Shown here piece after piece: positions 20,423 to 32,701 of a stretch of 64,000 nucleotides of DNA (within the stretch, counting starts at the first letter, position 1; every line of letters begins with the position of its first letter). The position numbers and the translations under genes were made by a program. The notes under the pieces are model-generated. The model was not told the DNA's origin. It did no database searches and was given only the letters and a program-made list of their open reading frames with translations. Source of the stretch: Aurelia coerulea (lineage: Eukaryota; Cnidaria; Scyphozoa; Semaeostomeae; Ulmaridae); contig CM076949.1 of assembly GCA_039566865.1 (NCBI GenBank), positions 4,555,501 to 4,619,500 of the forward strand, given 5' to 3'.

Positions 20423-20501
20423 TAGTCTGCGGTGCGACCTCTACGGGGGAGGAAAAATTGAAGGGAAAGGAACTCCCCCGTAGAGGTCGCACCGCAGACT
20501 A
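20423..20501. mobile_element. hAT-like MITE, 79 bp
   Basis: A palindrome of TAGTCTGCGGTGCGACCTC and its inverse, flanked by the 9-bp direct repeat TCTCCACTC (20414-20422, 20502-20510). Its termini resemble those of the 8492-9009 MITE. Confidence 0.8.
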
Positions 20502-20510
20502 TCTCCACTC

Positions 20511-21344
20511 CAGCTTATCTCTCTATCTACACATACGTTTCAGCTCAGAGGTAAGCCACGGGCTATATCACTCGGAGACGCGTCTTTCAAGAATAGGGGC
20601 GTGCATGGCGTGCATGGCGTGCATGATCATGGCAAGCATACTGGTCCATTCCTCCACGATAAAATTGATGTCAGTGGATCAATATAGCAGCTATTGCCAA
20701 TCAATAGAGACTGGGTCTGACAAAAGGAGCTCCTAATCAAAATTTTTCATTTGCCGCATTTTCATTACTTTATGCTGTTTTTTACCCCACCGCAGAATTT
20801 TCTGACAGCATACACAAGGTAGAGATCACTATGAGCTACTTTATATACACCAGACTCAACAATAGGCAGTCTCCTTTTGTTTCTCGTGTAGGTTCTTTAA
20901 TTGATATGTTTTATCATTGATACATTTTAAATGATCATTTTACATTTGAGGAATGTTAGAAACAAGACACATTTAGAAGAACAGCACGAACACGATCCGG
21001 ACAGCAACATTTCACACCATTTCAACCTACCAACCATTCTACAGATGATATGCCAATTCTCGGCCTCCTATATGCATCTACAGAAAGTAATAAAAGAAAA
21101 ACATTGGAGAAACGGATCATTTTTAAACTTGGAACATTGTACCCTTCAGGACTCAACAAACAATTTACATATCTCCAATAACATTCTATTTATCACAATT
21201 TTATTCCTACATCTCTTTCTTATTCTCAGTCCCCTTTACGTCCCATCGATTCCCTTGATTACTAGTCTTATCCTTCGAATCTGCCGTTCTTTTAGCTTGA
21301 TTAGTGTCGGTTCTACTAATATTTCTTTGCTTGATAACGGGCTA
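20511..21344. other. No gene recognised
   Basis: A long plus-strand frame (20931-21836) runs through this stretch into a CCCGGGG element. Its second half is repeat-encoded and the rest is unlike any protein I know. A GTGCATGGC triplication is at about 20608. Confidence 0.4.
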
Positions 21345-21505
21345 TTAGACTCACGAAATAGTCCCAGTTATCGCAACAACAACAGCAACAGCAATGACAA
21401 CAACAACAACAATATATACTTTTGCTCAAACATACGTAGTTATAGCGTCCATCAGCCTATCAATAGCAATAACTACGAACTTGCAATCAGTCTAACGGGC
21501 TATGC
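21345..21505 (+). repeat. Repeat family D with (CAA)n core
   Basis: CACGAAAT.GTCCCAGTTATCG, then CAACAACAAC, then ATCAATAGCAAT.ACTACGAAC. The same order occurs at 30490-30650. Confidence 0.6.
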
Positions 21506-21510
21506 TCGAA

Positions 21511-21830
21511 CCCGGGGGGGGGGGGTACTTCACATATTTTGGGTACGGGGACGTGCCATCGGGAAGGGTATCGATTTTCACGATTTTGGTATAAGGAACG
21601 GTATCGATTTTCACGATTTTGGTATAAGGAACGGTATCGATTTTCGCAATTTTGGTTTAAAGAATGATTTTGGTATACTTTTTCGGAAAATTGGTATAAG
21701 GTCGGGTATACTTTTTCGCAAAATTGGTATAAAGTCGGGTATACTTTTTCGCAAAATTGGTATAAGGAACGGGTATGTTTTTGAAGCTTCGATGGCACGT
21801 CCCCGACCAAAACCTGGTCAAGAAACGTAT
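21511..21830. mobile_element. CCCGGGG-ended element 4, 3' truncated
   Basis: It starts CCCGGGG..GGTACTTCAC, then GGGGACGTGCCATCGGG. The interior is about seven 33-bp units with ATTTTGGTATAAGGAACGG and AAAATTGGTATAAGGTCGGG. The right subterminal box GATGGCACGTCCCCGACC is present, but the terminal C run and CCGGG are missing after CTGGTCAAG, so no TSD can be scored. Because the period is 33, one frame reads as an 11-residue peptide repeat; this is not a real protein. Confidence 0.8.
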
Positions 21831-22285
21831 CAATAGTTATTGGACTGATGACTTGTGGTACGGTGTCAGTTTCATCTATGCCGTGCAAATTACGTGGCAG
21901 TGTAAAGATGACGCAACCGCTTGTTGTTGGGCGATGAGAAATTAAACATTGTCTCAAACAGAATGATTTTGGAAGCTACAATTTCGTTCATCGGGAAAAC
22001 TAAGCGGCTCCGTTAATATTCACCCTTTGTAGCGTCCTTTTTCCGGCTTTCGTCTGCTACGTTTCTCTGTGTTGTGTTGTTGCTGTGTTGCTATTTCTAT
22101 CGTTTCTGTTTCCGTTTTTGTTTTCGTTTGTTTTTCTTATGAAATTAACCGTTGAATTGTGTCATCCATGGTGGGGACCAGATGACCTTGTGTCTTTCCC
22201 CGCCATGAATGGCACATGTAAATAGTATTTCATTTTATTTAGAATTAAGTTTTCTTGTTGTAGAAAAAAAGAATGGCGCAAGAGC

Positions 22286-22692
22286 CCCGGGGGGGGGGGG
22301 AGGGGGGGGGGTACTTCACTAAAAATTTATGCAGGAGTGTGCACCGCCAGGATTTCTGATATGACCCAATCCCAGAATTTTGGTCAGATATTGATACCCA
22401 ATCCCAGAATTTTGAAGAAGTTCAATTTTTTCAACGGACTTCCTCTCAGTTATGGTCACAAGCAGAAAAATTTGTTCTGAATCAATAGGGACATTCAACA
22501 CCAATTTCCACAATTTTTAGTATAACAGTGAACCCCAATCCCAGAAAATTCCAAGTGAAAGTATACCCCAATCACAGAAAATTTCCAGTAAAAGTATACC
22601 CCATTCCCAGAATTTTCAGGCCAAAAACTACCCAAAACTGGCGCACATCCCCGTCTGACCCGATAGTGAAGTACCCCCCCCCCCCCCCCGGG
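22286..22692. mobile_element. CCCGGGG-ended element 5, TSD GCAAGAGC
   Basis: Very long G run at the left (with one A) and C run at the right, both ending in TACTTCACTA in inverted orientation. GCAAGAGC flanks both ends exactly (22278-22285, 22693-22700). The interior is about five units around CAATCCCAGAATTTT, different from the other members. Subterminal box GGGGATGTGCGCC. Confidence 0.9.
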
Positions 22693-22700
22693 GCAAGAGC

Positions 22701-23724
22701 ATTGCAAGAGGCTTGGGTCATAATGCTGTGCACTGTAGAGTCTATAAATAAATGTCCCACCAAGTAATCAAAAGATTTGATTCATAGTTTTAAAATCAAA
22801 CTTTGAATTGTGGTAAAGCGAGCGGCTAGGCCTGGTATAAAAACAAATAAATGCTTTGATAATTGAATGTAGTACGGGGTGGTACGATCCATTCTGAATA
22901 GGATCTTAAGAAATTGCCGACATGCAAATCAAGACATTAACCTCTAAATCAGTGTAACATCGCCTGCGGAGAGATATTTGAAAATAGCCACCTGCTTCGT
23001 ATACCCTCTATACAAATTCTCGTACTGCTTCTTACAATTTTAGGTACAGGTCTTTGATTCTACGCATAACAATTTCGACCTCAGAATCATGAATAATTTC
23101 TAACTCTCGACCACGAAATTATAGATTTTATTCATCCATGCGACGTAAAGCTCATCTCACTTGGAGGCTCAAACGTAAACAGAGACGATAATATCCTACA
23201 GAAGATGCGTTCATATCATTGTCAGTTTGTTTGTGATTAGTTGAAAGTGCTGATTTTGTAAACAAGCTTTCCTTGAATACTTACAGAGAAGATAGAAACA
23301 TTCAGCCTGTACATAATTTGATTTTTGTCAAGAAACTGCGTTGGAGAAATCAAAGGATTGTTTGTTTTGACTGCGGTAAGTATTCATAAACCTAAAATTT
23401 CTTGTTTATAAACACAGCTGTATGCCATCTTTCTAAACCTGAAAGATCCTACAAGAATCTTGTAACATTTGTCCACTTGGAGGTGTCATGTTCTGCAATT
23501 GTCTTAAAATCTGGTCATGTTTGTTTACAGGAAGGAGGACTGTTTTTGAAGACTCGAAATGTTCCATATTGCTACAATAAAGCCATATTTGCTTACCATC
23601 TTGCAAAGCTCTGCTGAAAATTGTAGCATTTTACTTCTAACATTGTAGCATTTAAACCTCCCATGTGACTCATATAAAAATAAATTACATAATATTTTTA
23701 TTGTTATGATTGCGGTTCAATATT
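22701..23724. other. No gene recognised
   Basis: AT-rich sequence with AATAAA-like motifs near 22745. No splice-supported or motif-supported coding exon seen. Confidence 0.4.
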
Positions 23725-24620
23725 CTAAGCCATTTGCTAGAACATCGAGAGAAGCTTGGAAAATTTAGCTTTATAAAATTCATCATTCTATTGCTTCGGA
23801 GAGCTTCTAGCAAAAAGGCCTTTAAATTTTAGCCATAAAATGTTTAATTCCTTTTCTTGATGACATCTGAAACTGTGTTTGAGCCATTTGCTTAAAACAT
23901 CAAGAGGAGCTTGACAAATATGGAGTTGTGAAATTTATTATTTAATCTTTAAACATTTACATCGAAGAAGTTCTTGTTGCAATTTCTTATTCTAGCCAAA
24001 ATAATAAATGTAAACAGTTTTTGAGCAATCTGCTGGAACATCGAGAGAAGCTTGACAAACCTGGCGTTGGGAAACTAATCATTTTATCGTTAAACAGCTG
24101 CTTCGAAGAACTTCTTGCTCAAAGAACGTTTTCATCCTAACCAAAATTTAAAATTTCTGATCTTGCTGACATGTAAAATTGTCTTTGAGCCATTTGAGAA
24201 GCTTGGCAAATTTGGCGTTGCTAACCTCATTATTTTACCATAACATCTGCTTCGAAGAATTTTTTGCTCAAAACCCTTTTTATTTCAACAAAAATCTAAA
24301 ATTTCTTATCTTGCTAACATGTGGAACGGTGTTTGAACAATCTGCCAGAGCATCAACAGAAGCTTGAAAAACCTGACGTTGGGAAATTCATCATTTTATC
24401 TTTAAGCAGATGCTTGGAGGAACTTCTTGCCTAAAGACCTCCTTTCATTCCAGTCAAAATGAATTTCTGATCTTGCTAACATGTAAACAGTTGTTGAGCC
24501 ATCTGCTAGAACAGCGAGAGAAACTTTGCTAATTTGGCGCTGGGAAAATCATCATTTCACGTAGAACAGTAAGTTTGAAGAAAATCTTGCTTACAGAGCG
24601 ACTTCTACTTGATAATACAG
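23725..24620. repeat. Degenerate tandem array, ~150-bp unit, about six copies
   Basis: Each unit carries, in order, TTTGAGCCATTTGCTAGAAC, ATCGAGAGAAGCTTGACAAA, TTTGGCGTTGGGAAA, TCATCATTTTATC, TGCTTCGAAGAACTTCTTGC and TCTGATCTTGCTAACATGT. Units begin near 23735, 23878, 24015, 24180, 24332 and 24492. Weaker matches (TGAAGAATTTTCGCTCAAAG) extend to about 25440. Stops occur in all frames. Confidence 0.8.
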
Positions 24621-26523
24621 TGCAAATTTTTATTGATTTGTCGATCAACTCTGCAGGTCATTGTATATCAGATTTCAAAACTATTTGTATTCAGCGGCTG
24701 ATAGAAAAAGGCAAGAATGTATTATGAACGTACTGTCGGTAGGCCTAATAGCTACGAGGATGCTGGGGGCGAAGCCCCCAGGAAAATATTTGAGGACACT
24801 CCCTATTTTTGCTTAGAATGCCTTTCATGACCCTGTGTTTGCCAGTACTGAATTGGGATTTTGACAATGTTGTAACATTTTTTCAGAGTAGCATCCCAAG
24901 GAAATTTTTTGGGTAATCAGATAGTTTAATTGGGCTTAGGAGAGCTCTTGTATCCAATGTTTGCCAGTGCCAAATTAGAATATATGATAATATGAATTAC
25001 CAGTTCTCAAAACAGTTCTGCGTGAAGAACCTCTCCTTTGTCTTAGAACGCTTCTCGCAATTCAGGTTTTGCCTGCCCCCGCCCCCAATATGGAAACTTT
25101 GAAAATTCGCTGATAATTTGCGTTAATGTCGCGTCCAGGAAAATTTTGGAGAACGAGAAGAGAGAGCTTCCCCATTGCTTTATAGGTGTGCAAATTGTGC
25201 AACACTTCTTGTTGTAATAGCTTCGCGTTCAACGAGATTTTCTTTTTGATTGCAGAAAACAAAGTCGAGAGATATCTCCGTTCCCAGATTTGACGACAAG
25301 CAGATAGGCCTTCAAGGTGTGAACATTTCAAATTTCTAGCTCAAAGAGCTTCTTACAGCGAAGGAAGACCTTCCGTTTGTCCAAGCTGTGAACAATTCTT
25401 GCCACAATTGCTGTGAAGAATTTTCGCTCAAAGAACTCCTTGCTTCCATGCAGCGAACTCTCAAGAAAACATCACTGCTAGCAGCATTATAGACCATCAG
25501 TTTGAGCAGAAGGAAGTTGCTAGGATAGTTACAGGCTTTCCACGTGTGAAAAGTTCTGTATCATATTTGTGTTTTGGTTTGGTTTGTAGCAAACTTCTTG
25601 CAGAAATATCAGCTTTGCCTTCATCAACTGCAGATAGTATAAAATCGCTTTTAGCAGTAAATTGGAGTGAACGTGAAATTCTAATAAAAACTGAAGTGTT
25701 GGCAAGGACCGTATTCCTTGTTCTTCGAATTTCTAAAATCCAACAGAAGAGTGTTTCTGGTTGCTTTGGTATAAAAGCAGAGGTGATCTCCTTCACAAAC
25801 TGATAGCATATATCGGAAAGAAAAGAATTTATGATAAAAGCAAGAATAAAGTTGGATCTTTTAGTGGATGCTGTGGATTTAAAACCATAGCAAGCTGACC
25901 GAAGTGGTGTTGTCCTGGGTTACTGATTATCACAAAAGATATTCAGTAACGATCGAGTTGTTATTACTGAACTGAAACATTGGTGCCAGCATAAACAATA
26001 GACGAAACCAGTAGTCATATACAGCAGACATATCACCTGTTGCAGTTCGAATAAAAATCTAGGAATTTCATGACAATACAAACATATGAAAGGATAAACA
26101 AAGTGTAAGATCAAAGCAGTTGGTGAAATTACAACGAATACCGAAAAATCAACAACGAAAATATCAGCTGAGACAATTGAAATAAAAAAAAAAATATAAA
26201 ATAAATCAGCGAACCATAGCATCAAACTACCAAGGCTGTTCTGATGAAACTACCAAGACTGTTCACAAAGTAAACGAGAAAGTGTTAATGAAATTGACAA
26301 CAAAGTAGTCACAGAAGATTATGAGATTACAAAAGAGCGTTGAAGAATCAACCAAAAATTATCAATAAGATTCATAAAATAAACAACAACGAGCAACAAC
26401 AATCAACAAACTACAGGATCATAGAACTTGATTGGAACTACCAGCAAATCGACAAAGTGCACGTGATCACAGAGCTAGATGACACTCCCGAAAATACCGC
26501 AAAATCAACGAACTTTTGGCGAC
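24621..26523. other. Possible 5' flank of the 26524 gene
   Basis: A 20-bp hairpin GCTGGGGGCGAAGCCCCCAG is at about 24765. GGTATAAAAGCAGAGG near 25768 resembles a TATA box, about 750 bp before the ATG at 26524. Several short open frames overlap here, none convincing. Confidence 0.35.
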
Positions 26524-27108
26524 ATGGATGAGAGAGGAAGCAATAATGATTCAAATGGATTCCCTATGAACGGTGACCTGATGCCAATCTTTGAGAATCT
26601 AGATGCAGATGACGAATCTAGTAGCGATCTTGGATCTGATTCCGATGGCAAAGACAACAACAAGAAACGAGCGAGAAGAACATCGTTATCCATGACGCAA
26701 TATGTATACAATAACAAAAACAAACAAACCAGACAAAGGAAAACAAGCTGCATAGAAATATTTCCACATTCGCGAAGAGACTCTCTTGGACAGGTTTTTG
26801 CGACAAACAACGCTTCGTTACCTTCCATCAAAAGATCCATGTCTCTGCCGGAAAGTTTTGAAAATTACGAACAGAAGAAGGTGCCACAAGGCAGCAGAAG
26901 TGCCACTGAAAGACTGCAGCTACCGGATATCGGACAGTTAAGAGCTACGGACTCTATATGTGAAAGGGACTTCAATAACAACAGAAACTTCAGATATTTG
27001 CCAAATCTTGCCAAACACACAGGGCAAAATGGAACTTTAGATGTACATCAAAGGAATAAAAGTGACTCCAAAAAGTTGGACATATTCATGAGAAATCATT
27101 TTCGTTAG
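26524..27108 (+). CDS. Putative 194-aa disordered phosphoprotein
   Basis: An uninterrupted frame starting at an ATG in good context (GACATGG) in AT-rich DNA where frames this long are rare; the frame stays open further upstream. The protein begins MDERGSNNDSNG and has an acidic Ser-rich stretch (about 29-41, DDESSSDLGSDSD), a basic cluster and three to four basophilic kinase-type sites: RRTS 51-54, RKTS 72-75, RRDS 84-87 and RSMSLPE 104-110. The last fits the mode-1 14-3-3 motif RSxSxP. There is no signal peptide, membrane segment or fold I recognise. It could be a whole single-exon gene or the large exon of a spliced one. AATAAA occurs about 190 and 310 bp downstream. Function unknown. Confidence 0.5.
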   Translation: MDERGSNNDSNGFPMNGDLMPIFENLDADDESSSDLGSDSDGKDNNKKRARRTSLSMTQYVYNNKNKQTRQRKTSCIEIFPHSRRDSLGQVFATNNASLPSIKRSMSLPESFENYEQKKVPQGSRSATERLQLPDIGQLRATDSICERDFNNNRNFRYLPNLAKHTGQNGTLDVHQRNKSDSKKLDIFMRNHFR

Positions 27109-27869
27109 AGCACCAAGTTTTTTTAGAATTAGATTATGGATGTTTGTAGATAATGAATATATAATAGAAGGTAGTTATAGGGAGGTTTTTTATAGGTAGG
27201 TCAAATGAAGGTCCTAAAGCGATGAATGTTATCTGAGCCAGATCTAAGATATCAGGTTCTGAGAATAGGATATTTTCCCAGACCTTATCCCTCTTGAAAC
27301 AAATAAACAAAACAAAAAACACCAACCAGTATAAAAAAACAAATACGGTTTGGCAATCATTTGAGATGTGCTTGCCACTCATTGTAGCAAAACATTTGCT
27401 TGAAAATAAGATTGAAAATAAATTTGTTGTGTAATATTGCCGGGAAGTTGCAAATATATTTAACAAAAAAACAAAACAAAAAATCTTATCAAGGAGATGA
27501 TACTCAACCTCGTTCCCAAGGGTATCAGTTGTTATATATAGGAGGCTAGACCTCAACAGATACCAGGGTGCAGTTTACAGAAAACCAATCTAGGCGTTTC
27601 AGTTTACGGAAAACCTTCATTGCCACTGGGTACCAGGTTGCATGATACTTGATTTTGTAATATTCAAGTAACGTATTTGACAATTAGCAATTCTTCCTTT
27701 TATCACGGAAAATCTACTGAAAGCAATGATTCAAGAATAACTACAAGTAAGTTTGGGACTCTTTTGTCGAGTAAACGTCTTATTGCCAAGGATCAGCGCT
27801 CAAGGAATTTATATTTTTTGCCTCGTTTAGTTGTTTGATGCATTGCAAATCTCAATGGAATGCCTAACA
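27109..27869. other. Downstream flank, no gene seen
   Basis: AT-rich sequence with AATAAA motifs near 27299 and 27416 that could serve as polyadenylation signals for the 26524-27108 frame. Confidence 0.4.
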
Positions 27870-28430
27870 GCGTTTACTCAACAGAGCTCCAAGGATTCTA
27901 AAGATACTTGGTGTCTCAAAAAAGTACTCCCGTTTGAAAAATCACTAACATTTGATTACACGGCCGATCTTCAATTTTCTTTCTTTGTCAAGTTGATCAA
28001 GGACCAAATTATTTTCCAAGACAAAGCCAATCTCGTAATTGGTTTAAACATTAGCAAATTTAGCTCTTTTTAGGGCTACCTGGTTTTGAATCATACTGAA
28101 AAGAAGCACTGACGATTGACAGATCAATTTCTATGTGCATGTAAAACTTCTAGTTTGGTCATAAATGACAGAAATAAATGCGCACTATCATTGGAGACTT
28201 CACTGATGAAAAAAACAAGAACATTTTGACTATTACTGTATCAATAGCAAATTTTTTTTTATCATCTATGAATATTTTTGGGTCTTTGACAAAGCAATTC
28301 AGAAAAGAAATTTTACCAAAGGTTTGATAATCAATCTGTAGTGATTTTTTAAACAGGGGTATTTCTTTGGGAATACCCAGTGGTAGCATGTGAATTTTTT
28401 GAGGGAAGGACAATTGTAAGCATTACCCAT
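27870..28430. repeat. Repeat family E-related copy
   Basis: Shares GGCCGATCTTCAA, TTAGCTCTTTTTAGGGCTACC, AGCACTGACGATT and CTCTAGTTTGGT-like blocks with 33955-34700. An 80-aa frame at 27831-28073 is repeat sequence. Confidence 0.55.
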
Positions 28431-28545
28431 TTCTATGGCATTACCAAACTATCAAGCGTTAAGCTGACATTCGAACGCAAATCTGAACATAAAACGGACC
28501 AGCTAACACTCTTTAGGATCTTCCATAACAACAGTATACATTAGA

Positions 28546-29075
28546 GCATAGGTTCCAAATCTTTAAAAAGGCTGGTGTAAAATCCAGTTACATATTTCTT
28601 TGAATTGAATGACTTCAAAGAAACTTCAGCTATTTCTCTATAATTTTACCGTTGGACTTTTCTTAAATCTTCTATATATTCAGTGTTTTTCTACTTTTTC
28701 AAGAATTCAAGAAAAATTTTCAAAGAAACACAAAACCATCGTAATTTCTAAACTGTTTGAAGCAACATGAAATAGTTTCGAAGAAAACCATAGTTCATGG
28801 ATGTCTACAATATGGTATCAAGCAAAGGTCTGTCATTTTTCTGGTTTATGATTTAGAAATTTGATGACGTCACACCCTCAAATGAGTTAAATGTAACATA
28901 CGCTGAAATTTAAAAAAATATTGAAAAGTTCTGAAAAGTCCAACGGTAGAATTAAAGATAAGTAACTAAAGTTTGTTTCAAGCCATTCAGCCAGAAGAAA
29001 TAGATCACAGAATTTTACACCCACCTTTTTACGCCGAGTTAAAGATTTGGAAGCTATACCATATATTAGCATACA
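28546..29075. repeat. Foldback family A, complete copy
   Basis: Left terminus AGCATAGGTTCCAAATCTTT, right terminus its inverse AAAGATTTGGAAGCTAT. Arms of about 130 bp carry TTTACACCCACCTTTTT and its complement. The centre includes CATAGTTCATGGATGTCTAC. Other copies: 1-402, 40733-41015, 47930-48440. Confidence 0.8.
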
Positions 29076-29665
29076 TTCATTATATCATGTTTAGTTGTAG
29101 CATTTGAGTCGTTATAACGCACTTTGGGAAGTTTGTATTCTTTTGTGTAGCGTTTATACAAGTTTGCAAGGGATTTCGGTTAATTATAGGCCTGTAATTT
29201 GATCTGCTGCAAGTGATTTGCTTTGTACAGAGCGATTCAAAAAGTGTATTACCTGTGTCACCAAACCGATGTGAAGACTTTAAATTCTTGAGGAATTAAT
29301 TTAATTTTGTGAATTTCTACCAGGTGATCCAACGAAAAGTGAAACTTTCTAAATTGTAGGCTACACATATATGATCGTCAGCGTTTTGTAGTCTTCGCAA
29401 GGAGAAACTTTGAGATGATTTCCCGTTTGTGGTAGGCCACAATAGTCTTTGCCTTTAATGATTTGAGTTTTTATGTATAGTAGCGTTATAGCTTGTTAAT
29501 ATATTGTTCTTGGTTGAGTTTAGCTCGAAGGAAAGTAGAAACATAACGATAATATGAGATACGTTCACAATTTATGTTGTCAATCCTGATAGGACCTCTG
29601 TTGAAGAATATCTGCAAAAGTTAATGTCCTGGCAAAAACAATTCTGGTGATTCGCCAATAGACGA
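29076..29665. other. No gene recognised
   Basis: AT-rich sequence without recognisable genes or repeats. Confidence 0.4.
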
Positions 29666-29671
29666 TTACGC

Positions 29672-29820
29672 TAAAGATGTCGGCGAGGAACCTTTTACCA
29701 AGATGCACTGCGTTCTTTCATCGAATTCATATAGAATCGTTAACGATTCGTTATTCGAACGCAATGCATCTTGGTAAAAAGTTCCTCGCCGCCATCTTTA
29801 GCGTAATCGTCTATTAGGGA
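29672..29820. mobile_element. Foldback MITE, 149 bp
   Basis: Arms start AATAGACGATTACGCTAAAG and are nearly perfect inverted repeats through GGCGAGGAAC and TTTTACCAAGATGCA, with a short AT-rich centre. Confidence 0.85.
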
Positions 29821-30489
29821 CATTCTGAGCATTGTGTTTCGACTGCCATTCAGATTCATGTAAAGTTTTTGTGAACCATAAATGAAATAGTTGTCAGGGG
29901 TCTACGAAATGGAAAAAGGGATTGTGCTGCATCTACTAGCATCATTCAATCTGTTCCGCTATTAGGGTATGTATTTCGCTAAAACAGGTCAGCGTTTAGG
30001 GTGCATATGTTAAACCTTTGTTCCTTTCAGACATTGCTTTCAATGAAAGGGAACAAGGTGATTTATCGCTAATTAGATATAAATTAATCAGCATGTTTGG
30101 GACATCTAATGAAATTTCATTGATAAATCATGCATGTTTATTGAGGATTGAAAAAAACATGGACGCCTCAGAGGCAGGACTATGTTTCAACGGCCAACAA
30201 ATATTAACGGAACATAATAATTTGCGAGAAATCAGGGTGAAAGGTTTCACTTAATTACGTAAACAATTACTCACAAATTGTAAACACCGATTCTCTCCGA
30301 GTAAAGAGACAGGGTTGTATGTGCAAACAGACCTAGAGATGACATCAAATCTGGAAAAACTATGTACACTAAAAATCAAAGCTTTTGGCGTGACAAATTT
30401 CGGCAAGTTGTTGCCAACAAAGTTATCTGCTGAAATCTTAAGCTGGTCGAAAACTTGTCACACCGAAAATTTTGGATAAGTGCCTTTTT

Positions 30490-30650
30490 ACTAGATTCAC
30501 GAAATCGTCCCAGTTATCGCAACGACAACAACAACAACATTAACAACAACAACAACAACAACAACCACTTTTTTGCTTCATCTGTATATCAATAGCAATC
30601 ACTACGAACCTGCAATCATACCTTCTAATGACTATGCACCAATCAATTTT
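30490..30650 (+). repeat. Repeat family D with (CAA)n microsatellite
   Basis: The second copy of the 21345-21505 repeat, with an AACAACAACAACAACAACAA core at about 30540-30566. Confidence 0.65.
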
Positions 30651-31511
30651 TAGTTCTTTGTGTCTGGGTTCATGTTGGGAGCACCCACATGCTTGCTATT
30701 ACACAATATACCAAGTAGGTTAGTAATTAAAACATGGTCAATAGATTAAAATAAGCACATTATCTGCCAGTAACTTTATGTTCATTCATTTCAACAGAAC
30801 ATCTATTTGCTCTCTTTATAAGTCAGAGTATTTTTCTTCGTATTGTTGTAACTTGCTCAAATGTTTAGGAGCCTCAGCTTGGAATTGAGATTCGGAAATT
30901 GACTGAGAACTTGGCTATTGTCGCTGTTAGTGTGAATTTTGACTGGCTAAAAAGTTTTATGAGTTCCCCATTGGAGAGATATGATGATTTGTAAGAACAG
31001 AATTGCACCTGTTTATACGAGGCGGGCGGGCTGGCCCTCCCTTTCCGTATGGTCTGTGACGCAGACTAATTCGTGACCTGCTTCGTTTGAGATCTCTGTA
31101 TTATCCATTGAATAAACAGCCTTGTCAGGTGCATTTCGGCACTTTCAAAGCTGGAAACAAAATCGCGGCAAAAACGTCAGATACCTGGCCAAACCTCAAA
31201 TACCTGGACGATTAAGCAATGCGTTGGCGTTACGCAAATCCTAATTGATGTCTTATTTCTGACCGATGTCATGAAAATTTGATGAATATGAATACATGAT
31301 GCAACCTAGTGGGTGCCTAGAGCTAAGAGCTAACAAGCCAAATCAAACGACTTGATTGCACTAATTGTCCGTTCGGAATCGCTAAATGCTGTATTAATGA
31401 TTCTATAGTCTGACCTGACTAATCATGAAAGAACATATGGGTCAGCTTTTTATTTCGGTAGCTTTGGTCGGCAAAGAATCAATTGGGTCGAAAAATTAAA
31501 GGGGTTACAGT
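30651..31511. other. No gene recognised
   Basis: AT-rich sequence; nothing supported beyond a short GC-rich patch near 31020. Confidence 0.4.
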
Positions 31512-31652
31512 ATGCCGTCCAAACGTAAACAAGAGGCTATTTTAGCAAGAAGACGTGAGCCGAGAAAGACGCCAGCAGAATTCTTTGTTCGAGGATGTAA
31601 TTTACAAAGCGAAGTCAACTTCAAAACTTTTGTGAATCTCCTGGGGCTTTGT
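31512..31652 (+). CDS. Possible first coding exon of an unknown gene
   Basis: From ATG, 47 codons read MPSKRKQEAILARRREPRK, then an ordinary-looking globular stretch, up to a consensus donor TTTGT/GTAAGT in phase 0. No second exon was found and no family is recognised. A longer minus-strand frame overlaps the same bases. This is a weak candidate only. Confidence 0.22.
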
Positions 31653-32701
31653 GTAAGTTCTGCTATGAAATCGACAACCTGAAAAGTGTACTTTTGAAGG
31701 TCGCTCACCAAAAATAGTATGTCGATATGGAAAGTAGAAACTATGTGAGCATATTCACAACCAATGGAGACACGAGAACATAAACTATTTTCAAGGAGTA
31801 TTCCTCTATTTGAGATAAAAAGGCTGGAAAATTGTAATGCTCCAAAAACCTCTGAGCATCCCCGTCTTTGAAGACGTCCGCGCCTTGTTGCTAAAACATC
31901 CTCAAATTTTCTTGAATTTTTGGCCATACCAGTGCTAGCTTCTTATCAACTACTGGTTTCTTATAAAAAATGTGTACCATGAAATAAATGACAATATTGA
32001 TACTTGCATAGTTCAGAACCATAAACGAGGTAAGATTTATATTGCATAATATTTGAAGCATGTACTTATTTATCAAGTCAATATAAAATATAAAATGTGC
32101 GTGCATACCCTGAATATACTTACAAAAATACTTAAATCTCAAAATTTCAAGATTATAATAAGAACATCAACTGATAAGATTTAATTGACACCATGGTTGA
32201 AAATATGTATTATTATTTTGCCAGTTTCGAGGTCTAAGAAAATAGTCATGTATAAAATGCTAATTTACGCAAGTTAATTCTGCCACAATTTGGAAGTGTA
32301 CATGAAAGAAGCATGACATTAAAGTTGAGCCAAATCCTCCAGCAGGAATATTGAACTGATATTGGTAAATGCACTGTGCACATGGACCCCGAGTTGATTG
32401 GTTGGAAATGCACGACACAGGTCTTGGGCACATCAGGAACACAAGAATTCTCAAGAATCCTTGAGAATTTTTTAGAATTCTTCACAAATTATGAAACAAA
32501 TTTTTGAAACATGTGAAAAAGTTAAATTTGTCACAGTTAAATTTGTCACAGTTATCAAATCATTTAAATGGAAAACATTTTCATGGTGAATCAGTCAACA
32601 TGAGAATTTTTTTATCAATCACTGCATCATCAAATTTAATTTATGAATACCCTATGAATATCCCCTTAAAAATAGTTGTCAGTTTTGCAGCTACAATGTC
32701 A

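Noticed and set aside
20931..21836. A 301-aa plus-strand open frame
   Set aside because: Its C-terminal third is translation of the 33-bp units in CCCGGGG element 4 and the middle is a (CAA) repeat; no domain is seen.
30018..30254. 78-aa frame preceded by a fair acceptor (TTCCTTTCAG)
   Set aside because: No upstream exon, no family and no downstream support; could be a terminal exon, but evidence is too thin.
31505..31927. 140-aa minus-strand frame downstream of XDH
   Set aside because: No motif or splice logic; overlaps the weak plus-strand exon candidate.
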